From NCBI GenBank assembly GCA_030154045.1, contig JASKKU010000001.1:65025-104563 (forward strand): a stretch of 39,539 bases of DNA, written 5' to 3'. The stretch is from Candidatus Woesearchaeota archaeon (lineage in GTDB: Archaea > Nanobdellota > Nanobdellia > Woesearchaeales > JASKKU01). Numbering within the stretch: the stretch's first letter is position 1; each line of letters starts with the position of its first letter. Shown piece by piece: positions 16,818 to 23,951 of this stretch. The position numbers and the translations under genes were made by a program. Below the pieces are notes generated by a model. The model did no database searches, was not told the origin of the DNA, and saw only the letters and a program-made list of their open reading frames with translations.

Positions 16818-17219
16818 ATGAATCGAAAGCGTAAAGGAATAACTGCTGAACGCGAGCTTTTGCATAAGTTTTGGAAAGCTGGCTGGGCTTGTGTTAGAAT
16901 TGCTGGTTCTGGCTCGATAAAGTACCCTATGCCTGATGTTATAGCTAGCAACGGTTTTAAGCAAATTGCTATTGAAATAAAGAACATAGGCTCAGATTAC
17001 AAATATTTCCCTAAGAAAGAGATAAAAGAGCTGATTGAGTTTAGTCAAAAATTCGGAGCAATTCCTTTCGTAGCTGTAAAGTTTTCAGGTAAACCTTGGT
17101 TATTTTTATCAGTTGATGACTTAAAAGAGACCAAACAAGGATTTGCCATCCAGTTTGAGAATGAGAAAGCCAAAGGTTTCTCTTTTGAAGAGTTAATTGA
17201 GTTTTTTGATAAATTGTAA
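16818..17219 (+). CDS. hjc: Holliday junction resolvase Hjc
   Basis: Homodimeric endonuclease of the archaeal Hjc family that cuts four-way junctions in recombination. The nuclease motif set is complete: E11/E13 in TAERELLHKF, the GSGS stretch at 30-33, D40 in PMPDVIA, and E53-x-K55 in IAIEIKN, the (E)...PD...ExK arrangement of this superfamily. At 133 residues it is typical length. It is divergent from the histone operon and apparently uses the same TATA box; its own ATG would be leaderless. The downstream gene starts about 43 bp after the stop. Confidence 0.95.
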   Translation: MNRKRKGITAERELLHKFWKAGWACVRIAGSGSIKYPMPDVIASNGFKQIAIEIKNIGSDYKYFPKKEIKELIEFSQKFGAIPFVAVKFSGKPWLFLSVDDLKETKQGFAIQFENEKAKGFSFEELIEFFDKL

Positions 17220-17262
17220 GCCAAGTTTTATTCTCTAGTCGATATTGAAAATTAACACTTTT

Positions 17263-18003
17263 ATGAAAAAGTATAAAAACTCCAAGTTCGATAAACAACT
17301 CATGGACCAGCTCTCTGAGTGGATTAAGGATAAGCTGTCTCAAGGTTTTTCAGTTGAGCAAGTAAAGAAAGCGCTAAGCGAAGAGGGGTTTGATCCAACT
17401 TTGGTTGATGCTGTTCTAGATAATAAGAAGACAGTTCATCATTTAAAAAATCATTTGATTCTAATAACAATAATCCTTTCACTTCTATTGATTTCTCTTT
17501 TATTTCTTATAGTTAATTTGGACAACACACCTCCTTCTCAAGAAGAAAAATCACTAATTAATGTTTCTTTTAATAATGAAAGTAGATTCAACTTGTTCTT
17601 AGATAAAGGCTTTTTTGTAACTACTGACAAAATCAAATTCAATGTAATTGATGATGCTTTACAATACACAAATCTTAGTAATAAGACTTTAGATATAGTA
17701 ATTCTCAAAGTTTCGAAATTTGATGAACCTATTGAGCAAACAGTTAATTTTGTGGAAGAGAACCTAAACTCAACATACCCTTCAAAGTTCTTGAAAAGTT
17801 CAGAACAACTCTATCACAACAATCACAAGATGATAAGAAAAGAATATGTTGTAATTGAGAGAAACATCAGAAGAATCATTGAGAACGCTTTTATTGATTT
17901 TGACAACAGAACCCTTTACATAAGTTATAAATGCAACGAAGAAGATAAACAACAATGCGATTCGCTTTTTGTAGAAGCTTTAGAGCATATCAGTTTAATT
18001 TAA
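17263..18003 (+). CDS. Single-pass membrane-anchored protein, unknown
   Basis: Unrecognised 246-residue protein, started at the ATG at 17263 rather than an in-frame TTG at 17245. Residues 10-55 form a small helical module (LMDQLSEWIKDKLSQGFSVE, then VKKALSEEGFDPTLVDAVL) resembling a UBA-like helical repeat often seen before membrane helices in archaeal proteins. A single transmembrane helix follows at about 65-86. The remaining 160 residues are outside if the N-terminus is cytoplasmic; the alternating strands (GFFVTTDKIKFNVID, LDIVILKVSKF, RKEYVVIERNIRRIIENAFI) recall a PsbP/DcrB-type sandwich, which is only a guess. It follows hjc on the same strand and converges with nmd3, 4 bp apart. Confidence 0.7.
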   Translation: MKKYKNSKFDKQLMDQLSEWIKDKLSQGFSVEQVKKALSEEGFDPTLVDAVLDNKKTVHHLKNHLILITIILSLLLISLLFLIVNLDNTPPSQEEKSLINVSFNNESRFNLFLDKGFFVTTDKIKFNVIDDALQYTNLSNKTLDIVILKVSKFDEPIEQTVNFVEENLNSTYPSKFLKSSEQLYHNNHKMIRKEYVVIERNIRRIIENAFIDFDNRTLYISYKCNEEDKQQCDSLFVEALEHISLI

Positions 18004-18007
18004 TTCT

Positions 18008-18958
18008 TTAATCAACAATAAAGTATTCGCCATCAAACTCTATTATATTAACTTTTGAATTCAATTTTACATTTTTACCCAAAGGGTTTTTGACAGCTAT
18101 CAACTGATACTCCTCATCCAAAACCTTTAACGGTCTTTTGGATACAACCCTTGCTTTTATTTTTGGGATTTTAATATACTTATCGTTTTTTATTCGAGTC
18201 TCTTTCAAAGTAAAGAGGTCTAACACCTTGTTTGTTTTTCCAGGCGTGAGCATTTTATAAATTGTATCATTATAGAAAAAAACATCACCTTTTTTTATTT
18301 TCAAAGGTTTGTATGCAAGATTTAGTCTGTAAACGTCTTTGCTTGTTTGTCTATCTCGAGTATGCAAACTTGCACTTTCCTTCACAAAACCGCCGAACTG
18401 TTCTACAAGTTTGTTACCTATGCTTTTTAACTTGTTTTTGTCAATTAAATAATACTCGAAACCTTTTTTTGTTTGTTTCTTATTGCTTACAGGAATGTTT
18501 TCTTTTTCAAGCAGTTTCTCAATATAGTTTATTACATCTTCATTAAATGTGAGAACTTGAAGGATTCCTTCAAAATATTTGCTGGCTTTTTTTGAACACA
18601 ACGGACAAACAAACTTTTCAACATCCAGTTCAATCTGCCAATCATCTTTGATTTCTTTGCCATTGACTTTGGCAAAAATTTTGAGATTCACTAAAAATTG
18701 TTTATCGCCTTCTTCAAGGGATAAGTTATGTTTTATTATCTTGTATCTCTTGTCAAAACTTATATGTTTTAATATGGCTTTCTCTAATTGTTCGTTGTCT
18801 TCAATCTTGTGATTGCCTTCGTATAATGAACTGCATTTAACACATTTTTTTAACTTGACGGGTTTGATATTTTTGATTATAGGGCTTATTTGTAAGAAGC
18901 AATCAATGCACAGGTTCTCTAATTCAGCGGGTTTTTTGCCGCAATTTATACACTTCAT
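18008..18958 (-). CDS. nmd3: NMD3-family ribosomal 60S/50S export-type factor
   Basis: Archaeal homologue of the NMD3 N-terminal half, a large-subunit ribosome assembly factor. It has the zinc-binding start C3/C6/C17/C20, a second pair CVKC (39-42) and a CPLC pair near 117-120. The beta-rich C-terminal half (LAYKPLKIKKGDVFFYNDTI, VSKRPLKVLDEEYQLIAVKN) resembles the eIF5A-like/SH3-like domains of the family. At 316 residues it lacks the eukaryotic nuclear-export tail, as expected in archaea. It is the last gene of the operon CCA enzyme - CTP-type kinase - nmd3, separated from the previous gene by 16 bp. Confidence 0.85.
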   Translation of the reverse strand: MKCINCGKKPAELENLCIDCFLQISPIIKNIKPVKLKKCVKCSSLYEGNHKIEDNEQLEKAILKHISFDKRYKIIKHNLSLEEGDKQFLVNLKIFAKVNGKEIKDDWQIELDVEKFVCPLCSKKASKYFEGILQVLTFNEDVINYIEKLLEKENIPVSNKKQTKKGFEYYLIDKNKLKSIGNKLVEQFGGFVKESASLHTRDRQTSKDVYRLNLAYKPLKIKKGDVFFYNDTIYKMLTPGKTNKVLDLFTLKETRIKNDKYIKIPKIKARVVSKRPLKVLDEEYQLIAVKNPLGKNVKLNSKVNIIEFDGEYFIVD

Positions 18959-18974
18959 AATTTTTTAGAACCAT

Positions 18975-19574
18975 CTATAGATTAAATATTTTTCTCACAA
19001 TGATTACACTGGTTGCTGCAGCTAAAGGAATTATGAAATTATCATCTACACTGTTCTTGTTTACTTCCCAATCAAGATACTCGGCAACCATTCCTCCAAG
19101 AGACGCAACGAACCCGAAAAAAGGTCCAATGAATAAAGATGCACCAGCCCAAGAAACTAAAAATCCGAATATGCTTGGAAACCAGATTTTCTTCTTTAAT
19201 CTTTTAATCTCGAGATAATATGTCCTAACCAAGCTAGTAATTGCATCACCAAAAGTTATTATCCAAATCGAAGCTAACGCTAGGTTTTTCTCAAATAATT
19301 CGTAAGTCAACAAAATGCCGAAAACAAGGAATATTGCACCCTTTCCAGGGAATGTTTTAATGTATTCTTTCCTTTCAAAAGATTCAACAAGTTTTGAAAT
19401 TAAAGGAATCCTATACCTTCTTACTAAAAATGATAAAACAACTCCTAACACAAGAATTAAGAAAATTTGGAAACCTGTTATCATATCAAAATAAATAGCC
19501 ATCATAAAAAACAACCCTGCAATTGTATGGAGCAGTTTGCGTTTAGCTTCAAACAAGGTTTTTTCAAGCTTCAT
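18975..19574 (-). CDS. Polyprenol/phytol kinase-like CTP-dependent membrane enzyme (SEC59/DGK1/VTE5 type)
   Basis: Polytopic membrane protein of the CTP-dependent lipid kinase / phosphatidate cytidylyltransferase-like group. Motifs: E-A-K-R-K-L-L-H-T-I-A-G-L near the N-terminus (R-K-x-x-H-x-x-x-G), PGKGAIFLVFGILLTY (near 76-91), a FGDAITSLVR segment (near 109-118) and a C-terminal VDDNFIIPLAAA (near 180-190), matching the conserved pattern of dolichol/phytol kinases. Five to six membrane helices. It would phosphorylate an isoprenoid alcohol using CTP, feeding lipid or glycan-carrier synthesis. The start overlaps the end of the CCA gene by 11 bp. The exact substrate is unknown. Confidence 0.75.
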   Translation of the reverse strand: MKLEKTLFEAKRKLLHTIAGLFFMMAIYFDMITGFQIFLILVLGVVLSFLVRRYRIPLISKLVESFERKEYIKTFPGKGAIFLVFGILLTYELFEKNLALASIWIITFGDAITSLVRTYYLEIKRLKKKIWFPSIFGFLVSWAGASLFIGPFFGFVASLGGMVAEYLDWEVNKNSVDDNFIIPLAAATSVIIVRKIFNL

Positions 19575-20874
19575 CTTCTATCACTTGTTTGTTTATTTTG
19601 TAAACCTTAAAATCTTTAACTTTTGTTAAGAATCTTTCATTTTTAACTAAATCGTCAATTAACTCAAAAGGGTTTGTGTATCTTCTAGTTACTTTTGCAA
19701 AATATCTCCCATCTTCTAAAAAAACTTTATCGTTGTACTTTGATTTGAAATTTAAGATGTTTTTATGAAACTCTTTTTTATCTGGAGGACCTAAGATAAT
19801 TTTTTCCTTGCTTAAAGGTTTTTTATCAAAGATCAAGTAACAAAAAGCATCATCTTTTTTGTTCCAGTCGAAGAAACTATCTAATACTTTAAACTCATTT
19901 ATCTCAAGTTGCTCTTTAACAAACTCAAAAGCTTTGAACATCTTTGTGCCAGCAACATCTTTGCTTTTCTCATCTAAAGGCGTTAATTGAAAAATTACTC
20001 CAGGGTTTTCCCCAATTCTCTCTTTGGCTGAGTTTAAATCGAGAAACTTTATCTCGAAGAAATCTTTGCTGGGTTGTTCTAAAAATCTTTTACAAATTTT
20101 GATGAATTTTATAGTATTTTCTTTGCTGAGCGCTGAAGCAGCATTCCTCTCTTTTATAATGGGGTCTATAACAATCACTTCATTTTTTATTTTATCCTTG
20201 TTAAGGAAGAATATTGGATTCAAGTTTTTGTAATGCTTTTCAGTGTCAATTATAACAGGAAAAGTCCATTTCGAAGCATTTTTTATCAAGTTTAAGAAAG
20301 AACCGTAATGCGATACTAAAATATCAACAACATGTCCTGAAAACCCATTTATGTATGATTCAGCGCCATATAACTTTTGGGCTTTAAGGAAAACTTTCGT
20401 TACTTTTACTTCAAGAGGCAAATCTGGATTCTTTTCTTTTTTCTTATTAAACCAAAGAACATGGAACGGTGAAACATCCGTTGTATTTTTGGCTTGAGAT
20501 GGGTCTTGTATTAAATATACAGGAACAACCTCAAACAAAACATTTTTGTATTCAAAATTAAAATAATCCCGTGATCCATGAACCCTTACAGGCTTAAATT
20601 GTTTAAGAAGCTCTTCGCTTAAATCCGATAAGCTCTCTTCCCTATAACTCATATCAAATCTAAGAAAAATATCGCAATCAAAATCATTCCCTAAAAATGT
20701 TTGTTTAGCAAAAGAACCTCCTATGAAAACCTCAACCTTTAACTGCTTTTTTTTAACCTCTTCTTTAAGCAGATTAACTACTTCATCTAAAACACTAGTA
20801 TCTACTTTGATATCAATCTCTCTTTTAACTTCATCAATAATCTTCTTTATTTCTTCCAGCTTGCTTTTATTCAT
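19564..20874 (-). CDS. cca: CCA-adding tRNA nucleotidyltransferase (archaeal class I)
   Basis: Adds or repairs the 3' CCA of tRNA. I start it at the ATG at 20874 (436 aa, usual archaeal length): the frame stays open to 21099, but that extension runs antisense through the tRNA-Val gene. Nucleotidyltransferase signature GGSFAKQTFLGNDFDCDIFLRF begins at about 52, with G-S at 53-54 and carboxylates D66/D68. The third metal-ligand position appears to be E115 in FEVVPVY, where I recall Asp in most class I enzymes. Later segments (SGHVVDILVSHYGSF, the LGPPDKKEFHKNI tail region) fit the central and tail domains. None of the three tRNA genes here encodes CCA, so this enzyme is required for them. Confidence 0.93.
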   Translation of the reverse strand: MNKSKLEEIKKIIDEVKREIDIKVDTSVLDEVVNLLKEEVKKKQLKVEVFIGGSFAKQTFLGNDFDCDIFLRFDMSYREESLSDLSEELLKQFKPVRVHGSRDYFNFEYKNVLFEVVPVYLIQDPSQAKNTTDVSPFHVLWFNKKKEKNPDLPLEVKVTKVFLKAQKLYGAESYINGFSGHVVDILVSHYGSFLNLIKNASKWTFPVIIDTEKHYKNLNPIFFLNKDKIKNEVIVIDPIIKERNAASALSKENTIKFIKICKRFLEQPSKDFFEIKFLDLNSAKERIGENPGVIFQLTPLDEKSKDVAGTKMFKAFEFVKEQLEINEFKVLDSFFDWNKKDDAFCYLIFDKKPLSKEKIILGPPDKKEFHKNILNFKSKYNDKVFLEDGRYFAKVTRRYTNPFELIDDLVKNERFLTKVKDFKVYKINKQVIEDEA

Positions 20875-20979
20875 TTTTATATCAGATTGATTTGATAAAG
20901 GTCTTAAGAATACAGGGGTTTTATTTTTATATAAAGCTTTTGAGTCTAAGTCTAAATTCTGTGGTTGAGAATCAAAAAA

Positions 20980-20988
20980 TTTATATTT
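20980..20988 (+). promoter_or_regulatory. TATA box of tRNA-Val
   Basis: TTTATATTT about 27-35 bp upstream of the tRNA-Val 5' end, followed by a pyrimidine-rich leader. It fits an archaeal tRNA promoter. Confidence 0.5.
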
Positions 20989-21014
20989 GAGAGATTTTCC
21001 TTTTCCTACTAGTT

Positions 21015-21087
21015 GGGCCCGTAGTCTAGTGGCTATGACGTCTCTTTGACGTGGAGAAGGTCCCCAGTTCGAATCTGGGCGGGCCCA
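21015..21087 (+). tRNA. tRNA-Val (anticodon GAC)
   Basis: A 73-nt cloverleaf: acceptor GGGCCCG pairs with CGGGCCC, discriminator A at 21087; D-arm GTCTAGTGGCTATGAC; anticodon stem TCTCT/GGAGA with loop TTGACGT, giving anticodon GAC; T-arm CCCAG-TTCGAAT-CTGGG. There is no intron and no encoded CCA. Stems are fully paired apart from one T-G pair in the anticodon stem. Confidence 0.95.
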
Positions 21088-21197
21088 TCCTTTTATCATT
21101 CTCTAAATCTCTTTGTTGATATTAACATGTGATTTTTAAACAAATTTTTTCATAAATTCCAAATGTTTTTTAAATTTCTAACACCATCCTATATTTT

Positions 21198-21518
21198 ATG
21201 AACTATGAGAATCTGTCTGAAAACCAGAAGAAGGTCTTAGAGATTTTGAAGAATGTTTACGATCCTGAGATCCATATAAACCTTTTTGACTTAGGATTAA
21301 TTTACGACATCCAGTTTGACGAAGAGAACAAGAAGATAAAAATAAAGATGGGTTTAACAACAATGTTTTGCCCTTTGGCTCCAATGATTTTAGGCGAGAC
21401 TAGAGAATCTGTGAAGCAAGCATTTGAAGATTATGATGTTGATGTAGAATTAGATTTAGAAAGGCCTTGGAGCCCTGACCAGATGAACCCTGATGTAAGA
21501 AATGAGTTGGGATTATAA
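21198..21518 (+). CDS. DUF59/MIP18-family Fe-S cluster assembly protein (SufT/PaaD-like)
   Basis: Small protein of the DUF59 (MIP18/SufT/PaaD) family, involved in maturing iron-sulfur proteins. The family signature is clear: VYDPEIHINLFDLGLIYDI (near 20-38), a KIKIKMGLTTMFCPLAP segment with the conserved T-x-x-x-C-P, then the RESVKQAF helix and VELDLERPWSPDQM ending. At 106 residues it is complete. A TATA-like TTTTTAAATTT (about 21168-21178) is about 27 bp upstream of the ATG, so it is probably leaderless and monocistronic. It converges with the RNase Z gene, stops 2 bp apart. An in-window client could be TtuA, if it carries the predicted [4Fe-4S] cluster. Confidence 0.88.
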   Translation: MNYENLSENQKKVLEILKNVYDPEIHINLFDLGLIYDIQFDEENKKIKIKMGLTTMFCPLAPMILGETRESVKQAFEDYDVDVELDLERPWSPDQMNPDVRNELGL

Positions 21519-21520
21519 AA

Positions 21521-22417
21521 CTAAAACTTTACTTTCATAAAATCATATGCAGCAATGGTGTTGCTAAATATTTCTTTCGCCTGTTCTAATAATAAACTTA
21601 TATCATCATATCTCTGAGAGAAGTGGAACAGGATTAGTTCCTTTACATTTGACTGGGATGCTATTAGTGCAGCATCCTTGGATGTTAGATGCAATCTTTC
21701 TCTTGCCTTTTCTTCTAGTTTTGAATCGAAAGTAGCTTCGCTAATCAAAATGTCGGCATCTTTGGCAATTCTGTAAGCATTATCACAAACAGTTGTGTCT
21801 GCAAGATAACCTATTTTCTTGCCTTTTATTACATAACCAACATCTTTTGGTCTAATGATTTTGCCTTTGACTTTTATGTTCTGACCTTTCTTAAGCTTCT
21901 GAAGATGAGGCCCTTCTTCAATTCCGAATTCTTTCAACAAATCTTTATTTAAATTGATTTTATCTTTTTCAACAAACTCAAACCCGAAACATTTAACGCT
22001 GTGCTCTAGTTCTCGCGCGTAAATCGAAAACTCTTCGTTTTCAAATATCAACCCGCCTTTTTTGATTTCGTAAATCTTTAACTCGTACTCTCTTTCAAAA
22101 GGATATATTTCTAATAGCTTTTCAATTCTCTCTTTTGTTGTTTCTGGACCAAATATCTGAATCTCGCCTTTGAAATTATTTCCTGCTAATGTTTGCAAAA
22201 GGCCAGGCAAACCTAATACATGGTCTCCGTGCCAGTGAGATATGAATATTTTTGTGATTTTATTACTGCTTATCTTAGCGAATTTTAACTGTCTCTGAGT
22301 TCCTTCGCCACAATCAAATAATAGAATTTCTTTGTTATATCTAATTAAGAACGCAGGATGATTCCTTTCCTTAGTAGGAGCCATGGATGATGTTCCTAGG
22401 AATACAATTTCTTTCAT
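21521..22417 (-). CDS. rnz: Ribonuclease Z (tRNA 3' endonuclease)
   Basis: Metallo-beta-lactamase-fold endonuclease that removes the 3' trailer of pre-tRNA. Motifs: MKEIVFLGTSSMAP start; LLFDCGEGTQRQL (33-44) typical of short-form RNase Z; metal motif SHWHGDH with H61, H63, D65, H66; VLGLPGLLQTL after it; LADTTVCDNAY with the metal-bridging Asp; and HLTSKDAA/LFHFSQRYDD near the C-terminus with the remaining histidines. At 298 residues it is the normal short-form length. A TATA-like element (about 22439-22449) is about 27 bp upstream of the ATG. Because no CCA is encoded on the tRNAs here, RNase Z and then CCA addition is the expected 3' route. Confidence 0.95.
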   Translation of the reverse strand: MKEIVFLGTSSMAPTKERNHPAFLIRYNKEILLFDCGEGTQRQLKFAKISSNKITKIFISHWHGDHVLGLPGLLQTLAGNNFKGEIQIFGPETTKERIEKLLEIYPFEREYELKIYEIKKGGLIFENEEFSIYARELEHSVKCFGFEFVEKDKINLNKDLLKEFGIEEGPHLQKLKKGQNIKVKGKIIRPKDVGYVIKGKKIGYLADTTVCDNAYRIAKDADILISEATFDSKLEEKARERLHLTSKDAALIASQSNVKELILFHFSQRYDDISLLLEQAKEIFSNTIAAYDFMKVKF

Positions 22418-22471
22418 ATTTAACAGATTCGTGGAAAACTATTTAAATTTTTATAAAATCTAAAGAATGCG

Positions 22472-22490
22472 TTATAAAAAGTTTTAAAAA
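22472..22490 (+). promoter_or_regulatory. TATA region of tRNA-Trp
   Basis: Two overlapping candidates, TTATAAAAA and TTTTAAAAA, 26-44 bp upstream of the tRNA-Trp 5' end. Confidence 0.45.
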
Positions 22491-22515
22491 CTACCTCTTT
22501 TAATCTCATTTTTGT

Positions 22516-22625
22516 GGGGACATGGTGTAACCAGGCAGCACAGCTGGCTCCAGTTTTTGGAGCGTTGAGCTTTATGCTATGAAAGAAGAAACCAGCTGAT
22601 CAGGGTTCAAATCCCTGTGTCCCCA
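22516..22625 (+). tRNA. tRNA-Trp (anticodon CCA) with a 37-nt intron
   Basis: Acceptor GGGGACA pairs with TGTCCCC, discriminator A at 22625; T-arm CAGGG-TTCAAAT-CCCTG; anticodon stem GCTGG/CCAGC. The anticodon loop would be CTCCAGA after removing 22554-22590, the canonical position between nucleotides 37 and 38. By hand the precursor folds into a relaxed bulge-helix-bulge: loop CTCC pairs with intron GAAG (one C-A mismatch), flanked by 3-nt bulges, and intron TTTT pairs with GAAA. Anticodon CCA is at 22550-22552. No CCA is encoded. The splicing endonuclease is not in the window. Confidence 0.93.
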
Positions 22626-22648
22626 CTGTTCATATAAAAAGAAAAAGA

Positions 22649-23935
22649 TTATACTTCGTCTTCATCGAAAAGCGGTTCTTCTTCGATATTTGCTGTTAAG
22701 CTACTCTTAACTTGATTTATTTTTACGCAAAATGGTTGTTTTAAAAGAGTCAGTGCTTCATCGCTTAAATCACTTAATTCTCCAACGTAAGTTAAACAGA
22801 ATCTATCTAATTTTTTTGAAGAATATCCGCCAAAACTGTATTGTATCGGATCGTATATCGTTTCGATTCTGTCACGTTCTCCATCACCATCAAAATCGAG
22901 TGTATATTTTACACCCGAAGTATCCAAAACATAAATTAAAACTTTTGCTCCGTTTGATGCTGCCCAAGGTTTTAATATTAAATTTGGACTTATTCCGTAA
23001 CTGAATCTATAATAATAAACGTCTCTGCCGTTGTTGTTCTTCCGTACAAGTTGTTTTTTTCCATCTATAAACAATGCAGGAGAACCTCCAGTTAACATAG
23101 TAGATGTACCCTCATCTTTCATTTTTTGGGTATTTTCAAAGAGTGCTTTACAAATACTTTGAGCTGGATTTGCAAAACTATCTAGAACAGAAGTAATTCC
23201 TGAAATATCCTTTAACCATCCACTTTTTAAATCTTTTAAATCTGGAAAGAGCTGTTCAAAACCACGGAAGATAACATTTAGATTATTGAAGTTTTGAATA
23301 TAAGATTTAAGAGTATCTTGCCATATTTGTTTTTTGATTTGTTCACGCGTTTCTTCGTCTTGAATTTGGCTTGCTATATTAAGTTTGTAAAATAGAGGCT
23401 TATCTTTAATTGAGTCATAAAATTCATCTTTACCAAGTTTACTTAAAGTCTCATCTATAATAAACTGCTTTTTTGTTTTATTCTCAGTATTTATTGCTTT
23501 ATCTAAAACTAAATTTATTATTCTATTTCTTATTGTGTCATTTTTTGTTGCTTTTGCTAGATTTAAAGAAAATTCTACACTTATTTGTTCTATTAAGTCT
23601 TCATTGTTTTTTACGAAAGATGAAACTAGTTCGAGGAGTGGTTTCATAAACACAACATCCTTTTTTGGTTCTGCTTGCTCTTTTAGGTTTATTTCTGTTT
23701 TATCTGAAAGAACTTTTACCTGATTATGGTTAATAGACCCACCAGTTGTTAAAGGCGTTAGGTCTTCTTGAGGTTGATTTTCTTCTTTGGTTTGCGTATT
23801 TGATTTGTCAGCATTATCATTTTTAGCTGTCTCTTTATCAAAATCAGATGAGCTTTCTGTGAGTGTATCTGATATCGCAAAAGGTATTACACTCAACAAA
23901 ACCAAAAGCATCAAAAAAACAGCTAGCTTCTTCAT
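22649..23935 (-). CDS. Exported protein with calcium-loop-like motif, unknown
   Basis: Unrecognised 428-residue secreted protein. It has a clear N-terminal signal peptide (MKKLAVFLMLLVLLSVIPFA). A 55-residue acidic Ser/Thr/Asn/Gln-rich linker follows, then an all-helical stretch of about 150 residues, and a beta-type C-terminal half. Near residue 348 is DFDGDGERD, a D-x-D-x-D calcium-loop pattern like EF-hand, dockerin or thrombospondin type 3 repeats. It is the third gene of an operon of exported proteins; its ATG has a good Shine-Dalgarno (GGTGA). Function unknown; probably part of the same cell-surface assembly as the two upstream genes. Confidence 0.8.
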   Translation of the reverse strand: MKKLAVFLMLLVLLSVIPFAISDTLTESSSDFDKETAKNDNADKSNTQTKEENQPQEDLTPLTTGGSINHNQVKVLSDKTEINLKEQAEPKKDVVFMKPLLELVSSFVKNNEDLIEQISVEFSLNLAKATKNDTIRNRIINLVLDKAINTENKTKKQFIIDETLSKLGKDEFYDSIKDKPLFYKLNIASQIQDEETREQIKKQIWQDTLKSYIQNFNNLNVIFRGFEQLFPDLKDLKSGWLKDISGITSVLDSFANPAQSICKALFENTQKMKDEGTSTMLTGGSPALFIDGKKQLVRKNNNGRDVYYYRFSYGISPNLILKPWAASNGAKVLIYVLDTSGVKYTLDFDGDGERDRIETIYDPIQYSFGGYSSKKLDRFCLTYVGELSDLSDEALTLLKQPFCVKINQVKSSLTANIEEEPLFDEDEV

Positions 23936-23951
23936 GATTTCACCTTAAATT

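Noticed and set aside
20875-21099. N-terminal extension of the CCA enzyme frame (75 codons)
   Set aside because: It runs antisense through tRNA-Val and has the familiar look of translated tRNA. The internal ATG at 20874 gives the normal protein length.
22554-22590. C/D-box guide RNA in the tRNA-Trp intron
   Set aside because: Only 37 nt, with no RUGAUGA or CUGA boxes in order.
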